64,000 nt of DNA from Flavobacteriaceae bacterium UBA3339 (GCA_002360925.1 DERN01000011.1:1-64000), one strand, 5' to 3'. Numbered from the stretch's first letter, positions 52,509 to 62,700 are shown. Numbers and translations are program-made. The notes: a model not told the origin generated them from the sequence alone.

Positions 52509-53063
52509 ATGGCACGCACACCTTCAAATATGTTAGCTTTAGGAACTTCGTTCAGTTCTTTTACACTTTGGGACACCACATCGCAAAAAACAAAATCATT
52601 CGATGAAGCTAAAGGCGAAAAAGGTACGGTTCTATTTTTTATTTGTAACCATTGCCCTTTTGTTCATCATGTGATGGAAGAAGTTGTTCGGATTGTAAAC
52701 GATTATAGAGTTCAAGGAATTGGCTTTATTGCAATTTCGAGTAACGATATCGAAAATTACCCACAAGACGCTCCCGATTTAATGACCGACTTTGCTTTTA
52801 ATAATAAATTCAACTTTCCATATTTCTATGACGAAACGCAAGAGGTTGCTAAAATATACGATGCAGCCTGCACACCCGATTTTTATTTATTCGACGCAAA
52901 TGATCGATTAGTTTACCGAGGGCAACTAGATGATTCGCGTCCAAATAATGGAATTGTCGTAAGCGGTTCTGATTTACGAAATGCTATTGATGCAATACTT
53001 TACAATCGAAAAATCAACGATTTACAAAAACCTAGCTTAGGCTGTAATATTAAGTGGAAATAA
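52509..53063 (+). CDS. Thioredoxin-like / peroxiredoxin-family protein
   Basis: Cytosolic redoxin of 184 aa from the ATG at 52509 (MARTPSNMLALGTSFSSFTL). Thioredoxin fold with the redox motif C-N-H-C in FICNHCPFVHHVM, and a cis-Pro region in ACTPDFYLFD. Related proteins are annotated as thioredoxin-family or AhpC/TSA-like. An in-frame ATG at 52488 would add seven residues and is less likely. It is monocistronic. Confidence 0.85.
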   Translation: MARTPSNMLALGTSFSSFTLWDTTSQKTKSFDEAKGEKGTVLFFICNHCPFVHHVMEEVVRIVNDYRVQGIGFIAISSNDIENYPQDAPDLMTDFAFNNKFNFPYFYDETQEVAKIYDAACTPDFYLFDANDRLVYRGQLDDSRPNNGIVVSGSDLRNAIDAILYNRKINDLQKPSLGCNIKWK

Positions 53064-53086
53064 ATAGAATAATTCAATACTTTTTA

Positions 53087-53094
53087 TACCTTTG
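53087..53094 (+). promoter_or_regulatory. -7 element upstream of the glutamate-synthase-domain gene
   Basis: TACCTTTG matches TAnnTTTG. It implies an untranslated leader of about 160 nt before the ATG at 53259. No clear hairpin set was seen in that leader. Confidence 0.45.
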
Positions 53095-53258
53095 CAAGCA
53101 ATATTTTTCATTCGAAAATCGAAAAAATAGTTTATATAAATTATGGATTATTCATTTTTTTCCTAAATAAAAAAGCTATTTATAAGATTCTCTTAAGAAA
53201 TAGATTGTTTTTACTAGATATTTAATCAACAATAACATTTTTATTGCATTAAAAACCT

Positions 53259-54815
53259 ATGTTACATCAAAAATTTTTAAATCGTTTTGTAATTAGACAG
53301 GTAATCTGGGCTTTCATTATCGTTTATTTAGCGGCAGCCTTGTATTTTGTTTTCTTTAAAGATTGGAGTTATTTAACACTTCTAATTCCAGTAATCTTAT
53401 TCTATTTAGCTTTTAAAGATGCTTTTCAAACAAAGCATACCATTCGTAAAAACTATCCAATTATTGGACGTTTACGTTATATCTTGGAAGAAATTCGTCC
53501 CGAATTACGTCAGTATTTTTGGGAAGGCGAATTAGACGGAAAACCATTTAACCGTCGCGAACGTTCTATTGTTTACCAAAGAGCTAAAAACGAAAAGCAA
53601 ACCGTTTCTTTTGGTATGCAAGACGATCCAAACAGAATTGGATATGAGTGGGCTTCGCATTCGGTTTATCCAAAAACAATTTCTGATTTTAACTTTAGAA
53701 CTATGATTGGAAACGATCAATGTTCACAACCATACAGCGCAAGTATTTATAACATTAGTGCCATGAGTTATGGTGCTTTGAGTAAAAAAGCAATTGTTTC
53801 TTTAAATAAAGGAGCAAAATTAGGCGGATTTGCTCATAATACTGGTGAAGGAGGAATTTCTCCTTATCATAGATCAGGCGGAGATTTGATTTGGCAAATT
53901 GGTACAGGTTATTTTGGTTGTCGTGATGAACATGGTTTCTTTAGCGACCAACTTTTTGAAGAAAGATCTCAGTATCCTGAAGTAAAAATGATCGAATTGA
54001 AATTGTCGCAAGGTGCAAAACCTGGACACGGAGGTTTGTTACCGGCAGAGAAAAACACTGTTGAAGTTTCTAAGATTCGTAACGTAAAACCTCATACAAC
54101 GGTTCACTCTCCTTCGTCTCACTCTGCTTTCAACAACGCAACAGAGTTAGCGCACTTTTTAGGTAAATTACGTAAATTGAGTGGAGGAAAACCAGTTGGT
54201 TTTAAAATTTGTATTGGTCGTAAAGATGAATTCGTTGATATCATTAAAGCATTTAGCGAAACAGGTATTTACCCAGATTTCATAACGATTGATGGAGCTG
54301 AAGGAGGAACCGGAGCTGCACCTTTAGAGTTTATCGACTATATGGGAATGGCTTTATCGGACGCTTTAGTATTTGCTAATAAAATTTTAAGCCAATACAA
54401 CATTCGTCAACACGTAAGAATCATTGCTGCCGGAAAAGTAATTTCTGCTTTTGATTTAGCTAAAACAATGGCCTTAGGAGCAGATGCTTGTTATTCGGCT
54501 CGTGGAATGATGTTTGCTTTAGGATGTATCCAAGCTTTACAATGTGATAGCGGACATTGTCCGGTTGGTATTGCAACGCAAGATCCATTATTATTTGAAG
54601 GAATGGATATTACAGACAAATCGGTTCGAGTTGCAACTTTCCATAAAAACACTATGAAAGCTTTTGGAGAATTTATTGGAGCATGTGGTTTCTCTAAACC
54701 ATCGGAAATTAACTCTGAAGTTTTCCACAAACGAATTGAACATGGTAAAAACATGTCGTTTAAAGACATGTATTTCTCAGATACAGATACAACGCAACAA
54801 AAAAAACAAGCGTAA
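53259..54815 (+). CDS. FMN-binding glutamate synthase domain protein
   Basis: Protein of 518 aa with two N-terminal membrane helices (about 12-50) and a glutamate-synthase catalytic-type TIM barrel (Glu_synthase domain, about 150-490). FMN and Fe-S motifs are visible: SYGALSKKAIVSLNKGA, GGEGGISPYH-like FAHNTGEGGISPYHRSGGDL, ITIDGAEGGTGAAPLEF and CDSGHCPVGIATQDP. It lacks the N-terminal glutaminase domain of GltB, so it probably uses ammonia or a partner, or has another role. It is monocistronic. Confidence 0.88.
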   Translation: MLHQKFLNRFVIRQVIWAFIIVYLAAALYFVFFKDWSYLTLLIPVILFYLAFKDAFQTKHTIRKNYPIIGRLRYILEEIRPELRQYFWEGELDGKPFNRRERSIVYQRAKNEKQTVSFGMQDDPNRIGYEWASHSVYPKTISDFNFRTMIGNDQCSQPYSASIYNISAMSYGALSKKAIVSLNKGAKLGGFAHNTGEGGISPYHRSGGDLIWQIGTGYFGCRDEHGFFSDQLFEERSQYPEVKMIELKLSQGAKPGHGGLLPAEKNTVEVSKIRNVKPHTTVHSPSSHSAFNNATELAHFLGKLRKLSGGKPVGFKICIGRKDEFVDIIKAFSETGIYPDFITIDGAEGGTGAAPLEFIDYMGMALSDALVFANKILSQYNIRQHVRIIAAGKVISAFDLAKTMALGADACYSARGMMFALGCIQALQCDSGHCPVGIATQDPLLFEGMDITDKSVRVATFHKNTMKAFGEFIGACGFSKPSEINSEVFHKRIEHGKNMSFKDMYFSDTDTTQQKKQA

Positions 54816-54816
54816 C

Positions 54817-54849
54817 AAAAAAAGAAGATCAATTGATCTTCTTTTTTTG
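54817..54849. terminator. Bidirectional terminator after the glutamate-synthase-domain gene
   Basis: AAAAAAAGAAGATC / GATCTTCTTTTTTT stem with an AATT loop. Confidence 0.85.
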
Positions 54850-54851
54850 TT

Positions 54852-55397
54852 TTAATATCTTTCTAAAACAACCTCTAACGGTTTATTCATTCTTCGTCCA
54901 AACTGCATGGCTTTTTGTCGTTCTTCCGAATCGCATAGAATATACATATTATAAGGAGCAAGCTGCATAGTAAAGGTTTTAAAATGTCCGCCGTTTTCTT
55001 CTCCGTCAATATCTTCTATCTTTAAATAATATTCTTCGGCAGGAAATGTGTTCGAAACCGTTACCAAATAATGATCATCGGCAAAATAATAAAACCACTT
55101 TCCTTCATCAAATCCTTCTAATCGTTTGTTATTGCTATCAATTTTATAATTACGAACAAATCGTAAAGGCTGATTGTTATTTCTCCAACTTAGTTTAAAT
55201 TCTTTGTTGATAGCTTCGTTTCCGTTTTCATCACAAATTGTCATTTTTAAGCCATTAATTGTTTGGCTTTTTCCGTCTTCATGGGGTTTTATCACAATAT
55301 AACTTGTAAAATCATAACCACAATGAATGGCGTCGCCAATTTGTGCCTGCATAGATGTTGCTAATAAACCAACAAAATAAAGCATTGTTTTTTTCAT
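54852..55397 (-). CDS. Exported protein of unknown function
   Basis: Protein of 181 aa with a signal peptide (MKKTMLYFVGLLATSMQAQ). The mature part appears beta-rich (YDFTSYIVIKPHEDGKS, KWFYYFADDHYLVTVSNTF, YYLKIEDIDGEENGGHFK) with three Cys. No family is recognised. It is probably periplasmic or secreted. It is followed by a bidirectional terminator and preceded by one that ends the neighbouring PPIase gene, so it is monocistronic. Confidence 0.65.
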   Translation of the reverse strand: MKKTMLYFVGLLATSMQAQIGDAIHCGYDFTSYIVIKPHEDGKSQTINGLKMTICDENGNEAINKEFKLSWRNNNQPLRFVRNYKIDSNNKRLEGFDEGKWFYYFADDHYLVTVSNTFPAEEYYLKIEDIDGEENGGHFKTFTMQLAPYNMYILCDSEERQKAMQFGRRMNKPLEVVLERY

Positions 55398-55415
55398 ACA
55401 ACAAATGTAAAAGAA

Positions 55416-55447
55416 AAATACCTCTTACAAAATATAAGAGGTATTTT
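55416..55447 (-). terminator. Terminator of the third cyclophilin-FKBP gene
   Basis: AAAATACCTCTTA / TAAGAGGTATTTT stem with a short loop. T's follow on the minus strand. Confidence 0.8.
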
Positions 55448-55451
55448 AAGA

Positions 55452-56384
55452 TTATTTTACGTTTACTAACTCCACGTCGAAAATTAACGTTGCGTTTGGA
55501 GGAATTACGCCACCAGCTCCGCGCGATCCATATCCTAAATGAGAAGGAATAACAAAACGAGCTTTATCGCCAACATTTAACAACATAATACCTTCGTCCC
55601 AACCTTCAATTACCTGACCAACACCAACGTTAAATTCAATTGGTTGTTTGCGTTTATATGAATCGTCAAAAACTTGTCCGTTTGTTAATTGTCCTTTATA
55701 ATGAACTGCTACTGTATTTCCTTTTTCGGCTTTTTTACCAGAACCTTTTACAATGAATTGGTAACGTAATCCGCTTTCCGTTTTTTCGAACCCAGCAGCG
55801 AATTTGTCTAATTCAGCTTCTATTTTCTCTTTTTCTTCTGCAACACGTTTTTCACGCGCTCCTTCAAACGTTCTAAAAGCTTCAATTGCGTTCCACTTTT
55901 CTGCTTCAGCTCCTACACGAATAATTTCAACTTTATCCATTGTATCTCCTTGTGCAATAGCATCAACAACATCTTGTCCTTCTACCACATATCCAAAAAC
56001 GGTATGATTATTATCTAACCAAGGAGTTGGAACGTGTGTAATAAAAAACTGAGAACCGTTTGTTCCAGGACCTGAATTTGCCATAGACAAAACGCCTGGT
56101 TTGTCATGTTTTAATTCCGGATGAAATTCGTCGTCGAATTTATATCCCGGTCCACCTGTTCCGATTCCTTGCGGGCATCCGCCTTGAATCATAAAATCAG
56201 GAATTACTCTATGGAATTTCAATCCATCATAATAAGGATTTCCTTGATTACGAGATGTGTTTTCTAAGTTTCCTTCTGCCAAAGCAACAAAGTTCCCTAC
56301 TGTTCCTGGCGTTTTATCGTAAGTTAATTTTACTAAAATAGCACCTTTTGGAGTGCTAAATTTCGCGTAAATTCCGTTTTCCAT
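55452..56384 (-). CDS. Cytosolic cyclophilin-FKBP fusion peptidyl-prolyl isomerase (third of three)
   Basis: Protein of 310 aa with a cyclophilin domain (about 1-165: FHRVIPDFMIQGGCPQGIG, NGSQFFITHVPTPWLDNN, HTVFGYV), a charged helix (AREKRVAEEKEKIEAEL) and an FKBP domain (about 205-310: GNTVAVHYKGQLTNGQVFDDS, IPSHLGYGSRGAGGVIPPNA). It has no signal peptide, unlike the two paralogues at 15222-17373, so it should act in the cytosol. A minus-strand -7 element (TATATTTG, 56402-56409) lies 18 bp upstream. Confidence 0.9.
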   Translation of the reverse strand: MENGIYAKFSTPKGAILVKLTYDKTPGTVGNFVALAEGNLENTSRNQGNPYYDGLKFHRVIPDFMIQGGCPQGIGTGGPGYKFDDEFHPELKHDKPGVLSMANSGPGTNGSQFFITHVPTPWLDNNHTVFGYVVEGQDVVDAIAQGDTMDKVEIIRVGAEAEKWNAIEAFRTFEGAREKRVAEEKEKIEAELDKFAAGFEKTESGLRYQFIVKGSGKKAEKGNTVAVHYKGQLTNGQVFDDSYKRKQPIEFNVGVGQVIEGWDEGIMLLNVGDKARFVIPSHLGYGSRGAGGVIPPNATLIFDVELVNVK

Positions 56385-56471
56385 ACTTTTAAATATTTGT
56401 GCAAATATACTCTTATTTCCTTTTTCTATCCCTTAAAATAAGTATAAAGCTTTTTAAGAGAAAAGAAATTG

Positions 56472-56479
56472 TAATTTTG
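56472..56479 (+). promoter_or_regulatory. -7 element of trmD
   Basis: TAATTTTG matches TAnnTTTG, 23 bp before the trmD start codon. No TTG is present at the -33 position. Confidence 0.45.
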
Positions 56480-56501
56480 CAGAAATTTTACAGAACTCAT
56501 T

Positions 56502-57182
56502 ATGCGTATTGATATCATTACCGTTTTACCTGAATTAATTAAAAGTCCGTTTGAAGCTTCGATTTTAAAAAGAGCCATTGCAAAAGGTTTGGTCGAAGTT
56601 CACTTTCATAATTTAAGAGATTACAGCACCAACAAACATAAAAATGTAGATGATTATCAGTTTGGCGGCGGCGCAGGTATGGTGATGAGTATTGAACCGA
56701 TTGATGCTTGCATTACGAAGCTGAAAAGCGAAAGACAATACGACGAGGTTATTTATATGACGCCGGATGGCGAAACGCTGAATCAGCAAATTGCAAACGG
56801 AATGTCGATGCTTGAAAACATTATAATTCTTTGCGGACATTACAAAGGAGTAGATCAACGTGTTCGCGATCATTTTATTACGCGCGAAATTTCGATTGGC
56901 GATTATGTACTTTCGGGAGGCGAATTGGGTGCTGCTGTTTTATGCGACGCAATTATTCGATTGATTCCGGGAGTTCTTTCAAACGAAACATCTGCTTTAA
57001 CCGATAGTTTTCAGGATAATCTTTTGGCTCCGCCTATTTATACGCGTCCTGCTGAATACAAAGGTTGGAAGGTTCCGGATATTTTATTGAGTGGAAATTT
57101 TCCTGAAATTGAAAAATGGCGCGAACAAAAAGCGTATGAACATACGCAAAACCGACGTCCGGATTTGTTGGAAGATGAGTAA
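56502..57182 (+). CDS. trmD: tRNA (guanine(37)-N1)-methyltransferase
   Basis: SPOUT-class methyltransferase of 226 aa that makes m1G37 in tRNAs reading CNN codons and prevents frameshifting. Motifs are MRIDIITVLPELI at the start, DYQFGGGAGMVM, ILCGHYKGVDQRV and ISIGDYVLSGGEL, which forms the S-adenosylmethionine knot. The C-terminal helical domain (SGNFPEIEKWREQKA) is complete. In this genome rplS is about 1.8 kb downstream rather than adjacent. Confidence 0.97.
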   Translation: MRIDIITVLPELIKSPFEASILKRAIAKGLVEVHFHNLRDYSTNKHKNVDDYQFGGGAGMVMSIEPIDACITKLKSERQYDEVIYMTPDGETLNQQIANGMSMLENIIILCGHYKGVDQRVRDHFITREISIGDYVLSGGELGAAVLCDAIIRLIPGVLSNETSALTDSFQDNLLAPPIYTRPAEYKGWKVPDILLSGNFPEIEKWREQKAYEHTQNRRPDLLEDE

Positions 57183-57204
57183 TTAATAAAAAACAACTAT
57201 AATA

Positions 57205-57747
57205 ATGGAAAAGTGGAAATCCTATGTAATCTTATTTTTTGTTATTTGTGCAGTAATAATCGGCTATCCTTTTTTCACGATAAAATATTTTGAAACCTCA
57301 ATAGCCTTAGCGGTAGTTACTAAATTTCTATTACTCCCAATTATTATAGGCTTAGTAATTTTTTCTCCAAAGCTTTACTATAAAAAAATAAAAAAATTAG
57401 ACAAAAAAATTCCAAATAGTAGTTTTAAAGAAAAATTACGAGATTTTACTTCAATAACCATGATGATTATTTGTTTATCTGGAATTTTATTTGGTATTGC
57501 ATTTTCATTAATAATTACTACAAACAAACTGTTTGCAAAGCCTCAAATTGTAAAAATTAACGAAAATGTTATAAAATATAATCAATATATTTCAAAATAC
57601 GGAAGATTAAGACATTATATTGATTTTAAAAGTCCGAAAACACAAGAAATTATTCATTTAGAAGTTTATCGAGAGTATTATGTTGGCGAAATATTTGAAA
57701 AAGAAATGAAATATGGAGCTTGGGGAATATTATATTCAACAGATTAA
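57205..57747 (+). CDS. Membrane protein of unknown function
   Basis: Protein of 180 aa with three predicted membrane helices (about 6-26, 33-53 and 84-107), a basic loop between helices two and three (KLYYKKIKKLDKKIPN), and a soluble C-terminal part ending EKEMKYGAWGILYSTD. No domain is recognised. It lies 22 bp after trmD and may be co-transcribed. Codon use is more AT-rich than trmD, which suggests a recent or fast-evolving gene. Confidence 0.6.
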   Translation: MEKWKSYVILFFVICAVIIGYPFFTIKYFETSIALAVVTKFLLLPIIIGLVIFSPKLYYKKIKKLDKKIPNSSFKEKLRDFTSITMMIICLSGILFGIAFSLIITTNKLFAKPQIVKINENVIKYNQYISKYGRLRHYIDFKSPKTQEIIHLEVYREYYVGEIFEKEMKYGAWGILYSTD

Positions 57748-57768
57748 AGCTATCTGTATACACAAAAT

Positions 57769-57877
57769 AATCTTTTGCAAAAGGGATTGTAGTGGAAATC
57801 CTTTTGTGGAACGAAGTGAAACAAAAGATTGAAACGAAAAGCCCGACCCGAAGGGATTTGTCCTAATCAAAAACTTT
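57769..57877 (+). repeat. Interspersed palindromic repeat of flavobacterial type
   Basis: Nested inverted repeats: AATCTTTTG (57769-57777) with CAAAAGATT (57822-57830), enclosing AAAAGGGATT and AATCCTTTT. It is followed by AAAGCCCGACCCGAAGGGA. This GGATTGnAGnGGAAA...AAAGCCCGACCC element is a common intergenic repeat in flavobacteria. The function is unknown; it can form a long hairpin. Confidence 0.65.
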
Positions 57878-57929
57878 AAAGCTGTAACATTTTCGATTTT
57901 ATGATACTTACTAATTAAAATAATTCGAA

Positions 57930-58790
57930 ATGAAAAAATTAGCCAAAAGTATTGCATTATGTGCCTTAACATTGAGTTCATTTATAACAACGGCTCAAAC
58001 TGAAAACAGCTTGTTGTGGGAAGTAACCGGAAATGGTTTAGAAAAACCTTCGTATGTTTTCGGAACGATTCACATGATTTGTCAAGACGATTATATCATG
58101 ACACCGACCATACAAAATACGATTCAAAATGTGGATGCTTATTATGCCGAAATTAATTTTGGAGATCCAAATGCAATGGTAGCCCTTCAAAAAGCGATGA
58201 TGAGCGATGTACCTCTTTCGAAACGTTTAGCACCCGAAAAATATAATGAACTAAAACAATTGCTTAAAGAAGTAGTTGATTTAGATATTGCGCAATTCGA
58301 AAGCCTTTCAGAATCTGCACTTGTAAGTATGGTTACAATTAAAGCATTTCCTTGTACCGATTTTAAAATGTACGAAATGGAATTCCTACAATCGGCAATG
58401 GCTCATCAAAAGAAATTAGGTGGTTTGGAAACGGTTGAAGAACAATTGGAAATCATGTCGAAATCTTTAGGAACCGATTCGGTTATTCAAATGCTTCAGG
58501 AAATGAAAAAAGAAGGTTTTGAAAACACTAAAAAAATGGTTTCGCTTTATACCTCGCAAAACATTAAAGGTTTGTACGATTTTATGAAAAAAAGCAGTTA
58601 TATGAACGATCAGGTTTACAACGAAATGTTAACCAAACGCAATCATAACTGGATTAAAGCAATGCCGGAACTTATGAAAGAACAATCAATTTTCTTTGCA
58701 GTTGGTGCGGCGCATTTAGGTGGCAACAACGGAGTTTTAAAACTTCTTAAAGAAAAAGGCTATACTTTAAAACCTGTTCATATTCAATAA
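57930..58790 (+). CDS. TraB/GumN family protein
   Basis: Exported protein of 286 aa with a signal peptide (LAKSIALCALTLSSFITTAQ). The TraB/GumN domain begins SLLWEVTGNGLEKPSYVFGT with the conserved G-T-I-H (FGTIHMICQDD), and ends with the paired motif FFAVGAAHLGGNNGVLKLL. The conserved His and Glu residues resemble a metallo-hydrolase (Tiki/EreA-like) active site. Substrate unknown, presumably a peptide or small molecule in the periplasm. Confidence 0.85.
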   Translation: MKKLAKSIALCALTLSSFITTAQTENSLLWEVTGNGLEKPSYVFGTIHMICQDDYIMTPTIQNTIQNVDAYYAEINFGDPNAMVALQKAMMSDVPLSKRLAPEKYNELKQLLKEVVDLDIAQFESLSESALVSMVTIKAFPCTDFKMYEMEFLQSAMAHQKKLGGLETVEEQLEIMSKSLGTDSVIQMLQEMKKEGFENTKKMVSLYTSQNIKGLYDFMKKSSYMNDQVYNEMLTKRNHNWIKAMPELMKEQSIFFAVGAAHLGGNNGVLKLLKEKGYTLKPVHIQ

Positions 58791-58848
58791 CACGTTTAGA
58801 TACAATAAGTTAAACACGCAAATCCTTTATTATTTTTAAAGAATTTGT

Positions 58849-58880
58849 TTGTTTTATTTCCCAATTATTACTTATATTTG
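58849..58880 (+). promoter_or_regulatory. rplS promoter
   Basis: TTG at 58849-58851, 21-nt spacer, and TATATTTG at 58873-58880, matching the Bacteroidota consensus. Confidence 0.6.
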
Positions 58881-58884
58881 CCAC

Positions 58885-58951
58885 ACTTTTGGATCAACCT
58901 CTGGCGAGAACCGTGAATGTTGGTTTGAATTAACTTAAAAAATTATTTAAA
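58885..58951 (+). promoter_or_regulatory. Possible rplS leader
   Basis: A leader of about 65 nt between the promoter and rplS. It has the GC-richest stretch in the area (CAACCTCTGGCGAGAACCGT), whose AACC can pair with GGTT at 58922-58925. The unusual composition in an AT-rich gap suggests an r-protein leader. I cannot assign it to a known family. Confidence 0.35.
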
Positions 58952-59308
58952 ATGTCTTTAGATTTAGTAAAATTCGTTCAAGACGAGTTCGTTACAAAAA
59001 AAGATTTCCCAGAATTTAAAGCTGGAGATACTATTACTGTTTACTACGAAATTAAAGAGGGTGACAAAACAAGAACTCAGTTCTTTAAAGGTGTAGTTAT
59101 TCAAAGAAGAGGTTCTGGTGCAACTGAGACTTTTACAATCCGTAAAATGTCTGGAAACGTTGGTGTAGAGCGTATCTTCCCAGTTAACATGCCAGCTTTA
59201 CAAAAAGTTGAAGTTAACCAAAGAGGTAAAGTTCGTAGAGCTCGTATCTTCTACTTCAGAGAACTTACTGGTAAAAAAGCTAAAATTAAAGAATTACGTC
59301 GTAAGTAA
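58952..59308 (+). CDS. rplS: 50S ribosomal protein L19
   Basis: Ribosomal protein of 118 aa located at the subunit interface. Motifs are FPEFKAGDTITVYYEIKEGD, FKGVVIQRRGSG, ETFTIRKMSGNVGVERIFPV and RRARIFYFRELTGKKAKIKE, all canonical L19. It has its own promoter and terminator. Confidence 0.97.
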   Translation: MSLDLVKFVQDEFVTKKDFPEFKAGDTITVYYEIKEGDKTRTQFFKGVVIQRRGSGATETFTIRKMSGNVGVERIFPVNMPALQKVEVNQRGKVRRARIFYFRELTGKKAKIKELRRK

Positions 59309-59326
59309 TCTTTTAATTAAGATCAT

Positions 59327-59359
59327 AAAAAACTCCGTTCAATTGAACGGAGTTTTTTT
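59327..59359 (+). terminator. rplS terminator
   Basis: AAAAAACTCCGTTC / GAACGGAGTTTTTTT hairpin with an AATT loop. Confidence 0.88.
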
Positions 59360-59447
59360 GTTTACCTTAATAATTCAAAATATAATCTAATCAGTTTTAT
59401 AACAACATTAATAGTTCATAAAATTGCTTCTCTATTTATTCATATTG

Positions 59448-59640
59448 ATTCGTGAACGAGCAAACTTAAATACTAATGAGAAGCTGAAACAAGTTCAGCT
59501 TGACAAAAAGCTCTCTTATAATTTATATCTAATAAAACAACAATTATCGTCTAAAGCTTATTCTGGCTCGTAGAAATACAACTTTAAATACTGATAAAAA
59601 GCAGGAACGAGTTCAGTCTGACAAACAAAATCCCTTTATA
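59448..59640 (+). repeat. Two diverged copies of an interspersed repeat
   Basis: The 394-bp gap between rplS and the ABC/M1 gene holds two similar blocks, about 59448-59520 and 59561-59640. Shared order: CGTGAACGAG or CTCGTAGAAA, then CTTAAATACT, GAAGCTGAAACAAGTTCAGC or AAGCAGGAACGAGTTCAGTC, then TGACAAA. The first contains the palindrome AAGCTGAA/TTCAGCTT. Such elements are scattered in flavobacterial genomes. No gene is seen in this gap. Confidence 0.55.
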
Positions 59641-59647
59641 AACCAAC

Positions 59648-59680
59648 AAAAAAGTCCTGCAAGAATTTGCAGGACTTTTT
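59648..59680 (-). terminator. Terminator of the ABC permease/M1 peptidase gene
   Basis: AAAAAGTCCTGCAA / TTGCAGGACTTTTT hairpin with a short loop, 23 bp after the minus-strand stop. Confidence 0.85.
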
Positions 59681-59702
59681 CATATAAACCGAAACTTAAA
59701 AC

Positions 59703-62700
59703 TTAGTTTACGTTTTTACGATTGTCGTTTGAATTACGATCGATTAGTTTATTGTAAGGATCCACTCCTACTTCAATCGGTTTTTGATCTACAATAATCG
59801 AAACTTTATTATTGATTTTATCAATCAAATATTTCTTGTTGTACAACTCGTTTTCGTATTCATGTTTTCCTTTTTTGGTTTTCTCTCCAAAAACGCCAAC
59901 TTCTACATAATCATGCAAAGGATACGATTTAATCTCATCTTTTCCAACTTTTGCAGTTAATGTATTTCCTTGATCATCTTTGTAAATTTGATCTCCTTTT
60001 GGCGTAGTTCTGTATTTTGAAACCGTAAAGGTAATATCGACCTGATATTTCCCGTTTTTCAAATCTTTAACTTTTACACTTTCTACTTTATTATCGTAAA
60101 GTGTAATGGTTTCGAACATGTCTTTAATCAAATACTGTAAACTGTCTGGAGTATTTTGTTTCAATAAATTCACAAATTCGATCGAGTTTGTATAAGGAGC
60201 TTCCTGAAACTTCACTTGCGAAACATACGTTTTTAAAACATCGTTAAATTGTTTTTCTCCCAAATAATCACTCATAGCATACAATACCAACGATCCTTTA
60301 TTGTAATGAATATATTGTTGATTTTCGTTGTACATTAACGGATTCTCTTCTTTCCATTCACGAGTTCTTCCACGTAAATATCCATCTAAAGCTTCCTTCA
60401 AGAATTTACGCATTTGGAATTTACCATATTCTTTTTCCAATACTTTTAAAGAACTATATTCCGACATCGATTCCGAAAGCAAAGTTGCACCTTTTACTTT
60501 TGCACCAATTACCTGATGCGCCCACCATTGATGCGCCATTTCGTGCGAAACTACCGAGAACGGATAATCTACTCCGTTCGGATCGTCTTCATCAACATCG
60601 GCAATAAAACCAATAGCTTCAGAGAAAGGCATTGTGTTTGCAAAAGCTTGGGCAAAAGTTCCCATTGTTCTTGGGAATTCAATAATACGAGCTTGTTTAT
60701 GCTGATAAGGTCCAAAATTTTCACTATAATAAGCTAACGACTTTTTCAATGCTTCCATCATTCGATTTAAGTTGTATTCGTGCCCTTTTTGGTAATAGAT
60801 TTCTAAATTAATGTTGTTCCATTTCTCACGTTTCACTTGATAACGAGCCGAATTAAACGCATAGAAATTCAACATTTTTTGATCCATTTTATAATGGAAA
60901 TAATTTCTTCCGTCTTTTTGCCATTCTTTTTGAAGATATCCCGGTGCAATTGCAATTTGATCTCCGGCTGTACTAACAGTTGCTTCAAACGAAATCCAAT
61001 CGGCGTCACTTGAAATATACGTGTTTTTACGCGCTTCAGGATCATTTGGTTCAGGCATACGTTCGCGCGGAGGCAAATTGTATTTTTTACGAACATCGTT
61101 ATCTTGCAACTCTACTCTGTCTGAATATCCAAACGAAGGAAATATATTGTTATTTATAAACGTTCCGTTTTCGATAATTGGCGAACGATCTTGCAACCAG
61201 GTATTTGATTGATTTTGAACCATCATTTCAACCTTTAAAGAATCACCCGGATTTAACGGTTGATTTAATCGGTATATATTAAAATCCATAACCGTATCGG
61301 TTAAAACCAATTGATAATCTCGGTTAAATTTAATTTCACGGAAGTTTTTTCCATAATTTAAAAACAACGAATCAATTGCTTTTTCGGTTTTATTTACCAT
61401 TACATAATTCACAACGCCTTTGTAATTTCGTTCATATGGAAAAATATCCATATCGACTTTTACATCTACAATGCGAGGCTGTGCATATTTTTCGAACTTT
61501 TTGTATTTCTTTTCGAAATCTACTTGTTGCATTTCGTGTTCTTGCGAAGTGTAATAAGGTTCTAATTTAACTTCCTGATAATACAATCCGTATCCTAATC
61601 CAACAAAAGCTAAAACTATTAATGCTAACGGAATTATAATTGAAGCTTTAAATCGTTTTACAAACAAACGCAAACGCTCTTTTGCTCCGGAAAGAATTCC
61701 TCTTCGCCAAAATAATAACGTAAGTACATATAAAATGGCACCAAAAAGCAACCAATATAATTTGTAGTAGAAATAACCGCGAACAACTCCGAATCCGTCC
61801 ATATCGGAATAACTGTATCCCATTCCCGAATTAAAATGGAAAACCGATTGTTCTATTCCTAATTTCGTTAATGCCAACGGAATCATTTGAACTACTAAAA
61901 TCACGAAGAATCCGATTAAGTAGTTTTTAAAGAATGATTGAATGAATAAGGAGAATAAAATCAGAATGACGTAATCAATCAATTTAAATCCGAAATATTC
62001 TGTAAAATATTGTGGTAATTCGAAATTAAAATACCCGTAATACATTTGAATTAAAACTCCTGAGAAAATACTCACTAAGAAAACAACCGCAACCATTCCG
62101 ATTAACGCAATGAACTTAGATAAAAGTAATGTCCAGTTTGGAACCGGCGAAGCATCTACCAAATAATTCATTCTTGAAGTTGACGAATTATTTAATAAAA
62201 TCCCGGCAAATAAAAATACTAAGATTGATAAGAAAACGGTTACAAATCCGTCGATCAATTCAATAACTTGCCATGTTACAGGATATGTTCTGGTTCCGTA
62301 AAGTCCTTGTCCTAAAGTATAACCCGAAATAACAATGAAAACCAATAGGATAACCATTAAAGTTATGAAAATCCAGTTTTTTACAATGGTTTGAAATTCG
62401 AATTTCGATAAACGAATCGCAGTTTTAAAATACGAAACGAACGAATAATCGTAAGAAACTTTAGGTAAATTAATTTTTACAATGCTTCCGAAATTGTTTT
62501 TAATGATTCTACTTCCTTTTTTCTTTCTACTGATTGATAAAGGAGCTTGCGAGAATGAAAATGCAAAATAGGTTGCAGCCAATGCTAAAAATCCAACTCC
62601 GATCCAAATCAATCTATTATATATAATGACTTTATCATACGGAATCAACAACGTATTCTGTTCTTCAATTGTCCAATATTTTACAACGTATCCTAAAGCT

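Noticed and set aside
53095..53258. Riboswitch in the leader of the glutamate-synthase-domain gene
   Set aside because: The leader is long enough, but I found no convincing set of stems or known aptamer motif.
57769..57877. CRISPR-like or tRNA-like structure
   Set aside because: It is a single nested palindrome with no spacer-repeat periodicity and no cloverleaf; it matches a common flavobacterial intergenic repeat.
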